64,000 nt of DNA. It comes from Irineochytrium annulatum. Lineage: Eukaryota; Chytridiomycota; Chytridiomycetes; Chytridiales; Chytridiaceae. Both the position numbers and the translations under genes were made by a program. Each line of letters opens with the position of its first letter. Position 1 is the stretch's first letter. Below the pieces are notes generated by a model. It was given only the letters and a program-made list of their open reading frames with translations, had not been told where the DNA came from and did no database searches. Positions 44,899 to 54,512 of this stretch are shown piece after piece. Location: positions 102,761-166,760 of the forward strand of contig JADGJL010000009.1 of NCBI GenBank assembly GCA_027600665.1. Direction: 5' to 3'.

Positions 44899-45870
44899 AT
44901 GACAGCAGTAAAGAAAATCGCAGTGTTAACGAGCGGTGGTGATTCACAGGGGATGAACGCGGCCGTTCGTGCGGTTGTTCGCAGCGGACTGTTTCACGGT
45001 CTCGAAGTATATGGAGTTCAACGTGGATACCAAGGTCTCTTGAATAATGACATTTTCCCAATGGATTTGCGGAGTGTAGGGGATATCATCCAACGTGGGG
45101 GAACGGTTCTTCAATCGGCACGTTGCAAGGAGTTCTACACAGCTGAAGGCCAGCAAAAAGGTGCGGACATTCTGCGTGCACGTGGCATTGACGGTCTGGT
45201 TGTTATCGGTGGAGACGGTTCCTACAACGGAGCAAACAAACTGAGCAAACTGGGCATTAACACAATGGGTCTGCCAGGAACAATTGATAATGATATTTCA
45301 TTCACCGACTATACGATCGGATTTGATACAGCTGTAAGCATAGTAGTTGACGCAGTAAACAAATTGCGTGATACGATGTCTTCACACGAACGTTCTTCCA
45401 TCGTTGAGGTTATGGGGCGTCACTGTGGGGATATTGCTCTGCATGCCGGACTTGCTTCGGGTGCTGAAACCATTCTTGTGCCGGAAGTTCCGTTTGACAT
45501 GGACGAAGTGGCAGATCGGATGAAAGCTAACTTTGCACATGGTAAACGTCACAGTATTATCATCGTTGCAGAAGGCGTGGGCAAGGGTGAGGATGTGGCG
45601 AAAGAACTGATGGAACGTTGCCCGACATATGAGCCGCGTGTAACCGTTCTGGGTCATATTCAGCGTGGGGGTACGCCAACACCTTTCGACCGTAACTTGG
45701 CGAGCCGTCTGGGCGACTTCGCTGTTCGTAGTCTGATCGCAGGCGAGACAGACAAAGGTTGTGGCATTATCAAGGGTGAACTTACCCTGACGGATATTGA
45801 TAAAGTCGTTAACACGAAAAAAGATTTTGATATGGAGACTTACGAGCTTGCGCAACGTTTGTCCCAATAA
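44899..45870 (+). CDS. pfkA: ATP-dependent 6-phosphofructokinase
   Basis: This phosphorylates fructose-6-phosphate in glycolysis. The 323-residue protein shows LTSGGDSQGMNAA at the N-terminus, the ATP-binding IGGDGSYNGA, the substrate motif PGTIDNDI with the catalytic aspartate, and MGRHCGDIA. GGTIL-type segments are also normal (RGGTVLQSARC). It lacks pyruvate kinase next door, unlike Bacillus, and follows the ytpB gene instead. AGAGGAGG precedes the ATG; a strong terminator follows. Confidence 0.97.
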   Translation: MTAVKKIAVLTSGGDSQGMNAAVRAVVRSGLFHGLEVYGVQRGYQGLLNNDIFPMDLRSVGDIIQRGGTVLQSARCKEFYTAEGQQKGADILRARGIDGLVVIGGDGSYNGANKLSKLGINTMGLPGTIDNDISFTDYTIGFDTAVSIVVDAVNKLRDTMSSHERSSIVEVMGRHCGDIALHAGLASGAETILVPEVPFDMDEVADRMKANFAHGKRHSIIIVAEGVGKGEDVAKELMERCPTYEPRVTVLGHIQRGGTPTPFDRNLASRLGDFAVRSLIAGETDKGCGIIKGELTLTDIDKVVNTKKDFDMETYELAQRLSQ

Positions 45871-45886
45871 TTCGATTCATAAGCAA

Positions 45887-45926
45887 AGAGCACAATCCCG
45901 CATGAACGAGGATTGTGCTCTTTTTG
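45887..45926 (+). terminator. Terminator of pfkA
   Basis: AGAGCACAATCC faces GGATTGTGCTCT exactly, followed by TTTTTG. Confidence 0.9.
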
Positions 45927-45960
45927 TTGTTTTACGTTTTTACGGAAGTGAATATTAATA

Positions 45961-47319
45961 TTACGCCTTGCGCAGTGCGGCATGTTTTTGTATCCGAAAG
46001 AGTCTCCAGAGAAGCGCTGTTGCTCCTACAGCAAGGCCGGCAATGAGTCCGATCCAGTATCCAAAGGCACCGAGAGAAGTATATGTAGCCGTTAGATAAC
46101 CAACAGGCAAGCCAATAATCCAATAAGCTATGAACGTAATGATTAGTGCCGGATTCACATCTTTGTAGCCACGCAATGCTCCCTGGGTCGGTGTAGCAAT
46201 GGCATCCGAGATCTGAAAGAAAATGGCGTAAATGAGGAAATGCTGCGTAAGTGCAATGACCTCTCGATCGTTTGAGTACACACCTGCAATCTGTTCACCG
46301 AACACAATCAACACGATGGCTGTCAGCAGGGAGAGTCCGATGGCTCCACCAATGCCGAGCAGACTGTACTGTTTGGCATCTTTCAGACGCCCTGCACCTG
46401 CCTCAAAACCTACAAGGATCGTAAGAGCCATACATATGCTCACAGGCAGCATGTAGAGCGTAGAAGCGAAGTTCAGAGCCGCCTGATGGGCAGCGATCGT
46501 TGTGGTATCAAATCGGCTCATCATTAAAGTCACCGCAGCGAAGATGGACGTTTCGAAAAAAGTCGCGAATCCAATCGGAACCCCGATCTTGAGTAACTCT
46601 CTCCATTTGGCCAGGGATACGCGGGTCCACTGACGGAAAATACCGTATTGAGCGAAAGGCTCCATCCGATGGACAAAAAAGAGACTAATGAGAAAGATGA
46701 GCCAGTACGTACAAGCTGTAGCAACTCCAGCACCAACGCCGCCCAATTGGGGAAAGCCCCAGCGGCCGAATATCAGCAGGTAATTCAGCAAGATATTAAC
46801 GGGTAGCGAGACCAGTGTAATGAACATTGTCGTTCGCGTCTGACCAAGTGCATCCATGAAGCTGCGCAGCACGGTATACCCGAAGAGTGGGATAATGCCA
46901 AAAGCGAGTGCACACAGAAAATAAAAGGCCACTTGGGCAACGTGAGGTTCCAAAGGCATTCCGTTTAGTATAGGGCCAAGTAACAAGGCCCCGGCTCCGA
47001 TAACGACTAGACTGACAGCAATGCCAAGATACAACGCCTGTATGACGTTATATCCGATCTGATCATTACGTTTGGAACCTAACAGATGAGAGACAACGGG
47101 GGTTATGCCAATTAGAATGCCGCTTAGTCCAGTTTGAACTGGCATCCACAGACTTGTGCCAATCGCAACACCTGCAAGGTCGGCCGGGGAAAACTTGCCT
47201 GACATATTCGTATCGAAGAACGACATGGCAGAGAGGGCGATTTGAGTGGTGAAGATGGGCAAAAATATAATCAGGAATTGCTTCACTTTTTGTGAAAAAC
47301 TTGTTGTGTTCATGTTCAC
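45961..47319 (-). CDS. MATE family efflux transporter (NorM-like)
   Basis: A 452-residue, 12-helix cation-coupled multidrug and toxin extrusion transporter. Family segments include [39 protein letters not shown] and the second-half [13 protein letters not shown]. The GTG at 47319 is 8 bases after GAGG; ATG at 47313 is an alternative. Substrate unknown. Monocistronic between terminators. Confidence 0.93.
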   Translation of the reverse strand: MNMNTTSFSQKVKQFLIIFLPIFTTQIALSAMSFFDTNMSGKFSPADLAGVAIGTSLWMPVQTGLSGILIGITPVVSHLLGSKRNDQIGYNVIQALYLGIAVSLVVIGAGALLLGPILNGMPLEPHVAQVAFYFLCALAFGIIPLFGYTVLRSFMDALGQTRTTMFITLVSLPVNILLNYLLIFGRWGFPQLGGVGAGVATACTYWLIFLISLFFVHRMEPFAQYGIFRQWTRVSLAKWRELLKIGVPIGFATFFETSIFAAVTLMMSRFDTTTIAAHQAALNFASTLYMLPVSICMALTILVGFEAGAGRLKDAKQYSLLGIGGAIGLSLLTAIVLIVFGEQIAGVYSNDREVIALTQHFLIYAIFFQISDAIATPTQGALRGYKDVNPALIITFIAYWIIGLPVGYLTATYTSLGAFGYWIGLIAGLAVGATALLWRLFRIQKHAALRKA

Positions 47320-47451
47320 TGGCAGTGCCTCGCTATTCTAAAGTGATGTCATCCAAGTGTCATATCTGGACAGCTATTCATTGTAGTGGATTTTGTCCGA
47401 TTTGAATAGGGACAGAAGCAGAAGAGAGGCACAATCGAGAAAGGCAAGCAT

Positions 47452-47487
47452 AAAAAACCTCGTTCCGCCTGAAGCGGAGCGAGGTTG
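47452..47487 (-). terminator. Terminator of the glycoside hydrolase-like gene
   Basis: On the minus strand AACCTCG-CCGC faces GCGG-CGAGGTT with a TTCA-type loop and a T-run. Confidence 0.85.
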
Positions 47488-47517
47488 GATGAATACAAAG
47501 ATATGCAAAAGTGCGGA

Positions 47518-48699
47518 TTACTCATATTGTACACCGGATGTATAACGATTGGACGCATTCCAGAGCAGATATTCATGCACATCCATGTCTTTCATCGCTC
47601 TAATCTGGTCTTCCACTTGTTTCTTGCCATACTTGATATAATGCCCACTTCCGAGCCAACTTGCCGTAAAGTCCTGAATCCACGGACGAATGACGGGTTT
47701 GAGCTCTTTGGTAGGGTCCAGTTTCTTGTGTGTGTCTTCCATGGAGCCCTTGATGGTGGTGTAAGGATCTTTGTCAGGGTCCTTCACTCCATACCATCCC
47801 GTTGAATAGTGACTAGGGTATACCATCGGAGAGATGACGTCCACATTTTCGGATATTTTCACAAAATCTTGTCCAATGCCTTCAGCTGCAGGTACAGAAG
47901 CGGCATAACCGAAAATATCCACTGAGACACGAACACCTAACGGCGCGAGCTCCTTGCGTGCATATTGCACGAATTCAGCCACAACATCGACCCGTGACTT
48001 GTCGGACTTGGTATATTTCAGTACATCGGCCCGAGTTTCGAAACCTTCCGGGAAACGAACGTAATCGAATTGAATTTCTTTGAATCCAAGTTTGGCCGCT
48101 TCCTTTGCAATCTCGATATTATAGTCCCACACTTCCTTGCTGTACGGATTCACGAAGCTGTCGCCTTTGCCATTGGCCCATACAGATCCATCCTTATTTC
48201 GGAAGGAAAGCTCTGGATTCTTCTTGGCAAGAATCGTATCTTTGAATACAACGACACGTGCGATCGGGTAGACATCGTGTTTTTGCAGCCGTTTCATCAA
48301 GGCATCGATATCCCGAATAAAGGGTTGGGATTTGCCCATTTTCTGTAGCGCTTTGTTTTCTGTGGGATAAGTTATGTATCCGAGATCGTCTTTGATATCA
48401 ATGACCATGGCATTCAGTTCGGTACTGTCTGTCAGTTCCAGCAATTCTTTCATACGTGCCCCGCCAGCGCTGTAGGCTGTGACGTAAATACCTTTGACCA
48501 CAGGTGCGTCAGGTTGAGGATCCATTTTGGCAGGTGGGTTATCAGCATCAATAACGACCTGATCTTTTTGAGATTGGATGATTGCGGTGTTAAAACTGTT
48601 GGTTAACGATTGGAACTGGGGGTTTCCCTGATCCGCTGCTGCGGGGGTACCACCAAAGCTTCCAAAGGCCATAGCCAATAAAGCCAAAAACATGTTCAT
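47518..48699 (-). CDS. Putative exported glycoside hydrolase (DUF4015)
   Basis: A 393-residue protein of the DUF4015 putative glycoside hydrolase family (COG1306), predicted to act outside the cell. A signal peptide is visible (MNMFLALLAMAFGSFGG ending near AAADQ), then a linker, then the TIM-barrel domain from about residue 68 (KGIYVTAYSAGG). The acidic motif QFDYVRFPEG and DIKDDLGYI are the likely active-site regions. The sugar substrate is unknown. ATG at 48699 is 9 bases after AAGGGAG. Confidence 0.85.
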   Translation of the reverse strand: MNMFLALLAMAFGSFGGTPAAADQGNPQFQSLTNSFNTAIIQSQKDQVVIDADNPPAKMDPQPDAPVVKGIYVTAYSAGGARMKELLELTDSTELNAMVIDIKDDLGYITYPTENKALQKMGKSQPFIRDIDALMKRLQKHDVYPIARVVVFKDTILAKKNPELSFRNKDGSVWANGKGDSFVNPYSKEVWDYNIEIAKEAAKLGFKEIQFDYVRFPEGFETRADVLKYTKSDKSRVDVVAEFVQYARKELAPLGVRVSVDIFGYAASVPAAEGIGQDFVKISENVDVISPMVYPSHYSTGWYGVKDPDKDPYTTIKGSMEDTHKKLDPTKELKPVIRPWIQDFTASWLGSGHYIKYGKKQVEDQIRAMKDMDVHEYLLWNASNRYTSGVQYE

Positions 48700-48795
48700 T
48701 CATTTCCACTCCCTTATGTGCATTCCATATATGAATTATACATTAAAGCCTCCGGGCTTTTAACCATATTAAGCAAGTAATGAAACACATGGAAA

Positions 48796-48843
48796 AAATG
48801 AAAACCGCTTCCTGCAGAGGAAATCCCCTGCAAAAAGCGGCGT
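48796..48843 (-). terminator. Terminator after the 64-residue protein gene
   Basis: On the minus strand CCGCTT-TGCAG faces CTGCA-AAGCGG, then TTTTC and a T-rich tract. It lies 18 bases past the stop of the upstream small gene. Confidence 0.75.
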
Positions 48844-48860
48844 GATCAATCTGAAAAAAA

Positions 48861-49055
48861 TTATTGAATGTAAATCTCATTTTGATGCTCACAAATACTG
48901 TACTGAATGATTTCCATTGCGTCTCCCTGTTCCAGGATGCCCAGCCCATCCCGGAGGACAATCAGTGAGTCGAGTTCATTCGGTTTCAAGAAAGGGAGCA
49001 TTTCCGGGCACCATCTGTTGACAATTTCAAACAGTTTTACCGTTTCCATATCCAC
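48861..49055 (-). CDS. 64-residue protein, function unknown
   Basis: A small acidic protein (MDMETVKLFEIVNRWCPEMLPFLKPNEL) with no recognised family. GTG at 49055 is 8 bases after AAAGGG on the minus strand; an ATG at 49049 is 14 bases away. Independent unit with its own terminator. Confidence 0.6.
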   Translation of the reverse strand: MDMETVKLFEIVNRWCPEMLPFLKPNELDSLIVLRDGLGILEQGDAMEIIQYSICEHQNEIYIQ

Positions 49056-49222
49056 ATTAATCACCCTTTCCTACTCGAATTCCAAAATGGTAAGTCATTC
49101 GGTGCATTCGGGAAAGCATATGGCCTGTGAAATTGAAGGGTTGAACCTGCTATACAACATATTTAGGAGCCGTACACCGTTATTATACCACAATGTTGTG
49201 AATTGTTAACCGTACAGGTGTC

Positions 49223-50044
49223 TTAACTTCTGCGAAATGAGCCCATAACACCAACCGTTTCCACTATGTTAACAAAAGCATTTGGATCGGTATCCTTGAT
49301 AATACGTTTAATTTCAACCAGCTCGTAGCGGGTGGTAACGGTCATGAGCATGTCCTTTTCAATATCCGTGTATGCTCCCTGAGTCTTAATTTTGGTAACT
49401 CCACGAGGCCGAACAAGTAATTTTTTTAACATGGCTTCGGTTTCGTTTGTGATAATATACAGGGTTACCTTGACGTGACTGATATGGATCAGATCAAGCA
49501 CCTTGCCCGTGATGTAAATGGATACCATGGAGGCCAACGCTGTATTCCAATTGTCACTCAGGTATCCTGCAAGCATAATAATCGAACCGTTCATGCCGGC
49601 CATCACTGTACCAATCGGAAAGTCTCGTTTACGTGTGAAAATGGACCCAACAATGTCGAGTCCTCCTGTGGAGCCGCCGACGCGGAAGGAAACGCCAGTG
49701 CCCATTCCAATGAGCACACCGCCAAATACAGAACTAAGCAAAGGGTCTGTAGCCACAGCAAAAACAGGCAGAAGCGCAATGAACCAAGAAGTGGCTGCTA
49801 CCGAGAGAATACTTAATGTAATGAAACGACGTCCAAGAATAAACCAACCTGCAATGAGCAGGGGAATGTTAAGAACAAAATACATTATACTAAGATTCAA
49901 CGTTGTAAAATAACCCAGAAGCATTGAAATACCGGACACCCCGCCGCTTAAAAGCTGATGGGGGACCAAGAACCAGTTAAAGCCGCAAGCAATAGCTGCG
50001 GCACCCAAAATGATCACTAAAGAGTGCCAAATTATTTTGGGCAA
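49223..50044 (-). CDS. YitT family membrane protein
   Basis: A 273-residue protein with a YitT membrane domain of about five helices (residues 1-165) and a C-terminal DUF2179 soluble domain (GVTKIKTQGAYTDIEKDMLMTVTTRYELVEIKRIIKD). Sequence GGSTGGLDIVG and FLVPHQLLSGGVSGIS are typical for the family. Function is unknown. Start is TTG at 50044, 7 bases after GAGGTGA on the minus strand, giving the family-like MPKIIWHSL N-terminus; longer in-frame starts lack a site. Confidence 0.88.
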   Translation of the reverse strand: MPKIIWHSLVIILGAAAIACGFNWFLVPHQLLSGGVSGISMLLGYFTTLNLSIMYFVLNIPLLIAGWFILGRRFITLSILSVAATSWFIALLPVFAVATDPLLSSVFGGVLIGMGTGVSFRVGGSTGGLDIVGSIFTRKRDFPIGTVMAGMNGSIIMLAGYLSDNWNTALASMVSIYITGKVLDLIHISHVKVTLYIITNETEAMLKKLLVRPRGVTKIKTQGAYTDIEKDMLMTVTTRYELVEIKRIIKDTDPNAFVNIVETVGVMGSFRRS

Positions 50045-50348
50045 TTTAATCACCTCATTTATATTTAAAACCAGATTGCTGGTAATCTTGAATTGTTTTG
50101 TGATATAATGATTTGTGGATATTCTTGAGTAGGAAACTTTTCCCAAATGGAACGATAAAATTTGAAATGTTTCAAACACATGTATGTAGTTTTAGTCTTA
50201 TGTTGGGGACCCATTCATGGAATTATAATCGTTCGTGAAAATAATTTGCCCAGTTGGGATACCCTATAAATATTAACGCTACTTAAGAATACAGACAACA
50301 AAGTGGATTGTCCACCATGTCCACCATATAAAAGGAGTATGAATAATT

Positions 50349-51935
50349 TTGACAAATTTAAATTTCACAGATTTCAATCTTGAACCGCTGGTGCTGCAAG
50401 CCATCACTGAGCTCGGGTTTGAAGAAGCAACACCAATCCAATCCAAATCAATTCCTTTGGCGCTTGAAGGAAGAGACTTGATTGGTCAAGCACAAACGGG
50501 TACTGGTAAAACAGCTGCATTCGGTATTCCATTGATCAGCAAAATCACTAAAAGTGACGAAAAAATCCGCGCCCTCATTATGGCACCTACACGTGAACTT
50601 GCAATCCAAGTTGCTGAAGAGATCGAAAAACTCACTCGCTTCAAAGGTCTGCGCTCCCTGCCAATCTATGGCGGACAAGATATCGTTCGTCAGATTCGCG
50701 CACTGAAAAGAAAACCACAAATTATCATTGGTACACCTGGACGTCTCCTTGACCACATCAACCGCAAAACAATCAAACTTGATGATGTACAAACTGTTGT
50801 ATTGGATGAAGCAGATGAAATGCTCGATATGGGTTTCATGGAGGATATTCAGTCTATCCTGAAACAAGTACCAGACGAGCGTCAAACGATGCTGTTCTCA
50901 GCAACAATGCCTCCTAACATTCAAAAATTGGCTCAACAATTCTTGAACAACCCTGAACACGTATCTGTAATTCCTAAACAAGTAAGTGCACCATTGATCG
51001 ACCAAGCTTACATTGAAGTTCCTGAGCGTCAAAAATTCGAAGCACTTAGCCGTTTGCTGGATATGGAATCTCCTGAACTGGCGATCGTATTCGGACGTAC
51101 CAAACGTCGTGTTGATGAATTGGCTGAAGCTCTGCAAAAACGTGGATATTCTGCTGATGGTCTCCATGGTGACCTTTCCCAGAATCAACGTGATACAGTA
51201 ATGCGTAAGTTCCGTGACGGCAGCATTGATGTACTCGTTGCAACAGACGTAGCTGCACGTGGTCTCGATGTATCCGGCGTAACTCACGTTGTGAACTTTG
51301 ACCTTCCGCAAGATCCGGAGAGCTATGTTCACCGTATCGGTCGTACAGGTCGTGCGGGTAAAGAGGGTGCTGCTTGGTCCTTCGTTACACCGCGTGAGAT
51401 TGATCACTTGCACTTCATTGAGCGTGTAACACGTCACCGTATTCCACGTAAACCACTGCCAACAATGGCAGAAGCTGTTGAAGGAAAACAACGTTTGACA
51501 GCAGAACGCTTGCTGGAAATCGTACAATCGGGCGAATTGAACGAATACAAAGGTATCGCGATTCAAATGCTTGAGCAATATGATTCTGTTCAACTGTTGT
51601 CGGCTGCTCTGAAGCTCCTGACAGGTGACAAAAAAGATGCTCAAGTTGACCTGACTCCTGAAGATCCAATCCGTGCGAAGCGTCGCAAACCGGATGTCCG
51701 CTCTGGCGGACGTAAACCATCTGGCTATAGCGGTAACCGCAGCAGCGGCAGTGGTGGTGGCTACAACCGTGATCGCAACAGCGGTGGCGGCGGACGTGGT
51801 GGCTACAACCGTGATCGTAACAGCGGCAGCAGCACTGGTGGCGGAAGCAGAGAAGGTGGTTACAACCGTGACCGCAAACCTCGTCCAAGCTCCAACGAAG
51901 GACGTCGTCCAGCAAAAGATTCCTCTTTCGAGTAA
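50349..51935 (+). CDS. cshA: DEAD-box RNA helicase (CshA-like)
   Basis: A 528-residue ATP-dependent RNA helicase, in Firmicutes part of the RNA degradosome and cold adaptation. Motifs: Q (FEEATPIQ), I (AQTGTGKT), II (DEAD), III (SAT), V ([10 protein letters not shown]), VI ([10 protein letters not shown]). The C-terminal 80 residues are a low-complexity basic tail with three GGYNRDR repeats. Start is TTG at 50349, 11 bases after AAAGGAG; an out-of-frame ATG at 50339 overlaps the start region. The DEAD core and tail match CshA. Confidence 0.94.
   Translation: MTNLNFTDFNLEPLVLQAITELGFEEATPIQSKSIPLALEGRDLIGQAQTGTGKTAAFGIPLISKITKSDEKIRALIMAPTRELAIQVAEEIEKLTRFKGLRSLPIYGGQDIVRQIRALKRKPQIIIGTPGRLLDHINRKTIKLDDVQTVVLDEADEMLDMGFMEDIQSILKQVPDERQTMLFSATMPPNIQKLAQQFLNNPEHVSVIPKQVSAPLIDQAYIEVPERQKFEALSRLLDMESPELAIVFGRTKRRVDELAEALQKRGYSADGLHGDLSQNQRDTVMRKFRDGSIDVLVATDVAARGLDVSGVTHVVNFDLPQDPESYVHRIGRTGRAGKEGAAWSFVTPREIDHLHFIERVTRHRIPRKPLPTMAEAVEGKQRLTAERLLEIVQSGELNEYKGIAIQMLEQYDSVQLLSAALKLLTGDKKDAQVDLTPEDPIRAKRRKPDVRSGGRKPSGYSGNRSSGSGGGYNRDRNSGGGGRGGYNRDRNSGSSTGGGSREGGYNRDRKPRPSSNEGRRPAKDSSFE
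51754..51876 (+). repeat. Repeat-coding region of the CshA tail
   Basis: Three imperfect DNA repeats encode GGYNRDR units separated by G/S-rich spacers; the first two copies are the closest. Expansion or contraction would be in frame. Confidence 0.75.
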
Positions 51936-51954
51936 TATAAATGTGTGAACTTGA

Positions 51955-51985
51955 AATGGAGCAGGCAACTGCTCCATTTTTTTTA
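51955..51985 (+). terminator. Terminator of cshA
   Basis: AATGGAGCAG faces CTGCTCCATT with a GCAA loop and a T8 tail. Confidence 0.9.
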
Positions 51986-52143
51986 TTTTTAGATGGCTAT
52001 TTTCTTTTTTTCTGATTATGCAAAGCACTGGTCAAAGGCGGAGCTGATCTCTTTTCGGGAAGTACTGGCTTTTCCTATCTATAATAAGGTATATTAATAT
52101 TAGACTTCAGGTAATACGCAAGGCTGCGGAGGAGGAGAAATGT

Positions 52144-52956
52144 TTGGAATTTAAAGGAGCTATGGGTGGGATCTACCGGCTTACAGAGTGGATTACGAGA
52201 CTGGCCGCAACCAATCTGTTGTGGGCTATTTGTTCGTCTCCGTTCTTGTTTTTCTTGATTATGAAACTGCTTGTTATGCAGCAGAACCTCGCCAACGAAT
52301 CATTGCAAATGAACTGGGCTATAGCCATTGTGGCACCGCTTACACTATTCCCGGCGACGTCGGCGCTGTTTACGGTTGTTCGTAAATGGAATATGGGAGA
52401 TACGGATGTGCCAATCTTCCGTACGTTCTTTGTAGGTTACAAAGAAAACTACAAGCAAAGTTTAATCGGGGGCATTTTTTACACATTGTTGTTCGCGATC
52501 ATGTATCTGGATTATACGGTGTACATGACCCAGTTCCGCAACATGCAGCTCGTGGGAATCATCATGCTTGTGCTGCTTCTCTTGTTATTTGTATCACTCT
52601 TTAACTTTTTCTCAATGGTTGTGCATTATCACATGTCCATTGGACTCATTATCAAAAATGCAGTACTGTTAACGCTGATCAGACCATTCCGTGTATTTTC
52701 CACATTGCTGGGAAGCGGACTACTGTTCTACATTGGTTTCCGTTATCCGGTATTGTTCGTCTTCTTCATTATCAGCATCATTGCCTGGTTCGCGTTCTTT
52801 AACTTCTACGCAACCTTCAACAAAATGCAGGAGCAGATGGAAAAGATGCAGTTGAAGAAGGAAGAAGAGGAAGCTGCTGCGCTGGCTGAACAATCAGCAG
52901 AGAATGGTGAAACATCTGAGCCATCAGACGACAAAAACATTACATTGCAAAAATAA
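52144..52956 (+). CDS. YesL-like (DUF624) membrane protein
   Basis: A 270-residue protein with about five membrane helices in the first 215 residues and a charged cytosolic tail with coiled coil (KMQEQMEKMQLKKEEEEAAALAEQ). The sequence GIYRLTEWITRLAATNLLWAICSSPF matches DUF624/YesL. These genes are often near carbohydrate ABC genes, but not here. Start is TTG at 52144, 6 bases after AGGAGGAG; an ATG four bases upstream is out of frame and stops at once. The next downstream element is the RNA gene. Confidence 0.8.
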   Translation: MEFKGAMGGIYRLTEWITRLAATNLLWAICSSPFLFFLIMKLLVMQQNLANESLQMNWAIAIVAPLTLFPATSALFTVVRKWNMGDTDVPIFRTFFVGYKENYKQSLIGGIFYTLLFAIMYLDYTVYMTQFRNMQLVGIIMLVLLLLLFVSLFNFFSMVVHYHMSIGLIIKNAVLLTLIRPFRVFSTLLGSGLLFYIGFRYPVLFVFFIISIIAWFAFFNFYATFNKMQEQMEKMQLKKEEEEAAALAEQSAENGETSEPSDDKNITLQK

Positions 52957-52972
52957 AACATGATGAATCGCC

Positions 52973-53002
52973 ATTTACTTTTTACACAGTTAGGGATATA
53001 AT
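52973..53002 (+). promoter_or_regulatory. Promoter of the structured RNA gene
   Basis: A perfect TATAAT at 52997-53002 with TTTACT at 52973-52978 (spacing 18). The predicted start is at about 53008-53010. Confidence 0.6.
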
Positions 53003-53007
53003 AATTG

Positions 53008-53214
53008 TACATCCTGCGATGTACGTTTCGGTTATTCGTTGTTTTGAACCAATGATGATGTCTTCGGGAGATCAACACAGAATGTTGCTGAAAAGCCCTG
53101 TCTATACGACATGGGGACTTCAAAAAGCATTTTTGCGGTCACCCACCTGCCAAGCAGGTTCATAAGACAATGTAGCCGGACGGCATAGGCGGGTTCCTAA
53201 ATTTTCATGTACAG
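53008..53214 (+). ncRNA. ssrS: Probable 6S RNA
   Basis: A non-coding, richly structured stretch of about 205 bases between a promoter and a terminator. GTACAT at the 5-prime end can pair with ATGTAC near the 3-prime end (53207-53212), or with a nearby ATGTAC (53019-53024), two exclusive folds. Internal hairpins include CCCTGTC/GACATGGGG and ACCTGC/GCAGGT, and the segments GCGGTCACCCACC and GGCATAGGCGGG agree with Firmicutes 6S RNA as I remember it. 6S RNA binds sigma-A RNA polymerase and templates short pRNAs. Structure is seen; the name is less certain. Confidence 0.65.
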
Positions 53215-53257
53215 CACCCTGACTTTCCCTCTTCTGAAGGAATCTCAGGGTGTTTTT
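53215..53257 (+). terminator. Terminator of the structured RNA
   Basis: CACCCTGA faces TCAGGGTG with an inner TTCC/GGAA stem, followed by TTTTT. Confidence 0.9.
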
Positions 53258-53381
53258 AAGTTGTGATGATTGTTTTTGATTGGTTTTGTGATAAATATGA
53301 TGCTTACCCTTTTGTTACTACTTGAACAATGTTACACTTAGATACATAAATGGAACGGTTACAATCAAAGGAGGAAGGGTC

Positions 53382-53774
53382 TTGACCTTAAAGAGAACGC
53401 TCGTCGGTATCATCCGCAGCATGGAGGGAACCAGCGATCGAGCCAAGGATCCCAAATTAAAAACACGGTATTATAACTTATCTAAAGACAGAGCTTGGGA
53501 AGAGGTTTCTTCAACACTCAAAAAAATTCCGGGTTATAAAGTGCTGCACGAAGTGCCTTCTGTTGGAGAAGTTATACTGGAGAAGCGGACTACCTTTGGA
53601 CGGACGATGGATATTACAGTTTCCATTATCTCGGTAAGTCCTGTTCGTAGTGCGGTGGATATGTATTCAGCTTCACGTGGTTCGCTTGGAGATTTGGGTT
53701 CGAATTATCGCACGATTATGAACTTATTCTCCGTACTGGACAAGAAGCTAAGCAAGTATAAAGCGAATGATTGA
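53382..53774 (+). CDS. DUF1499-like protein
   Basis: A 130-residue soluble protein resembling DUF1499: the C-terminal part VDMYSASRGSLGDLGSNYRTIMNLFSVLDKKL matches the pattern (V)D-x-R/Y-S-A-S-R...D-L-G-x-N of that family. No function is known. Start is TTG at 53382, 7 bases after AAAGGAGG; earlier in-frame codons lack a site. It is convergent with tpx. Confidence 0.75.
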   Translation: MTLKRTLVGIIRSMEGTSDRAKDPKLKTRYYNLSKDRAWEEVSSTLKKIPGYKVLHEVPSVGEVILEKRTTFGRTMDITVSIISVSPVRSAVDMYSASRGSLGDLGSNYRTIMNLFSVLDKKLSKYKAND

Positions 53775-53789
53775 AATAGATGATAAATA

Positions 53790-53826
53790 ACAAAAAGCGA
53801 GTGAAGGTTAACCTTCCTCGCTTTTG
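53790..53826. terminator. Bidirectional terminator between DUF1499-like gene and tpx
   Basis: ACAAAAAGCGAG faces CTCGCTTTTGT with an inner GAAGG/CCTTC stem and a TTAA loop; symmetric A and T runs on both sides. Confidence 0.85.
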
Positions 53827-53846
53827 TTCTGAACGTGTGGTAACTT

Positions 53847-54365
53847 CTACAGCAAAGCTTTTACAGCAGCAATGGCTTGTTCGAAGTTAGGGGAGTCTGT
53901 CATTTCAGGCAAATACTCCACATATGTAATCCGGTCTTCGGCATCCAAAACAAAAATGGAGCGCATGTCGAGTTGGAATTCTTTGATCAGAACGCCGTAG
54001 TCTTCACCGAAAGAACGTGTTTTGTAGTCTGACAATGTAACTACGCGGTCGACACCAGCTGCCCCGCACCAACGGGCTTGAGCGAACGGGAGGTCAACGC
54101 TTACTGTCAAGACAACAACATTGTCTCCCAGTTCTCCAGCTTCAACGTTGAAACGACGAGTTTGCGCATCGCATACGCCAGTATCCAGGGAAGGAACAAC
54201 GCTGATTAATTTGATTTTGCCTGCGTAGTCTTTCAGGGAAGCATCTTCAACCAGGTTTTTGCTCAGTGTAAAATCAGGTGCTTGATCGCCCACTTTCAGT
54301 TCGGGTCCGATCAATGTAATAGGGTTGCCTTTGAATGTGGCTGCGCCTGTACGTTCTTGTGTCAT
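53847..54365 (-). CDS. tpx: Thiol peroxidase
   Basis: A 172-residue atypical 2-Cys peroxiredoxin that reduces lipid and hydrogen peroxides with thioredoxin. The active-site segment [17 protein letters not shown] holds the peroxidatic cysteine C65; the resolving cysteine is C100 (FAQARWC), 35 residues later as usual for Tpx. ATG at 54365 follows AAGGAGGA. The upstream in-frame stretch has no site. Stand-alone gene. Confidence 0.96.
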   Translation of the reverse strand: MTQERTGAATFKGNPITLIGPELKVGDQAPDFTLSKNLVEDASLKDYAGKIKLISVVPSLDTGVCDAQTRRFNVEAGELGDNVVVLTVSVDLPFAQARWCGAAGVDRVVTLSDYKTRSFGEDYGVLIKEFQLDMRSIFVLDAEDRITYVEYLPEMTDSPNFEQAIAAVKALL

Positions 54366-54512
54366 AATAATGTTCCTCCTTATAAATTGGTGATCCGTGC
54401 CAAAATCCATTATAATCTTTTATGAAAGGCATTGTCCAATTCGGACATGTACCATTACGATGGATCAGAGATTAAGTCCGATCTGAACAGGGTGGAGTGA
54501 AAGAAGAAATTT

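Noticed and set aside
50898..52028. Large reading frame antisense to cshA
   Set aside because: Complete overlap with a clear helicase gene; composition follows the repeat-rich opposite strand, with no family resemblance.
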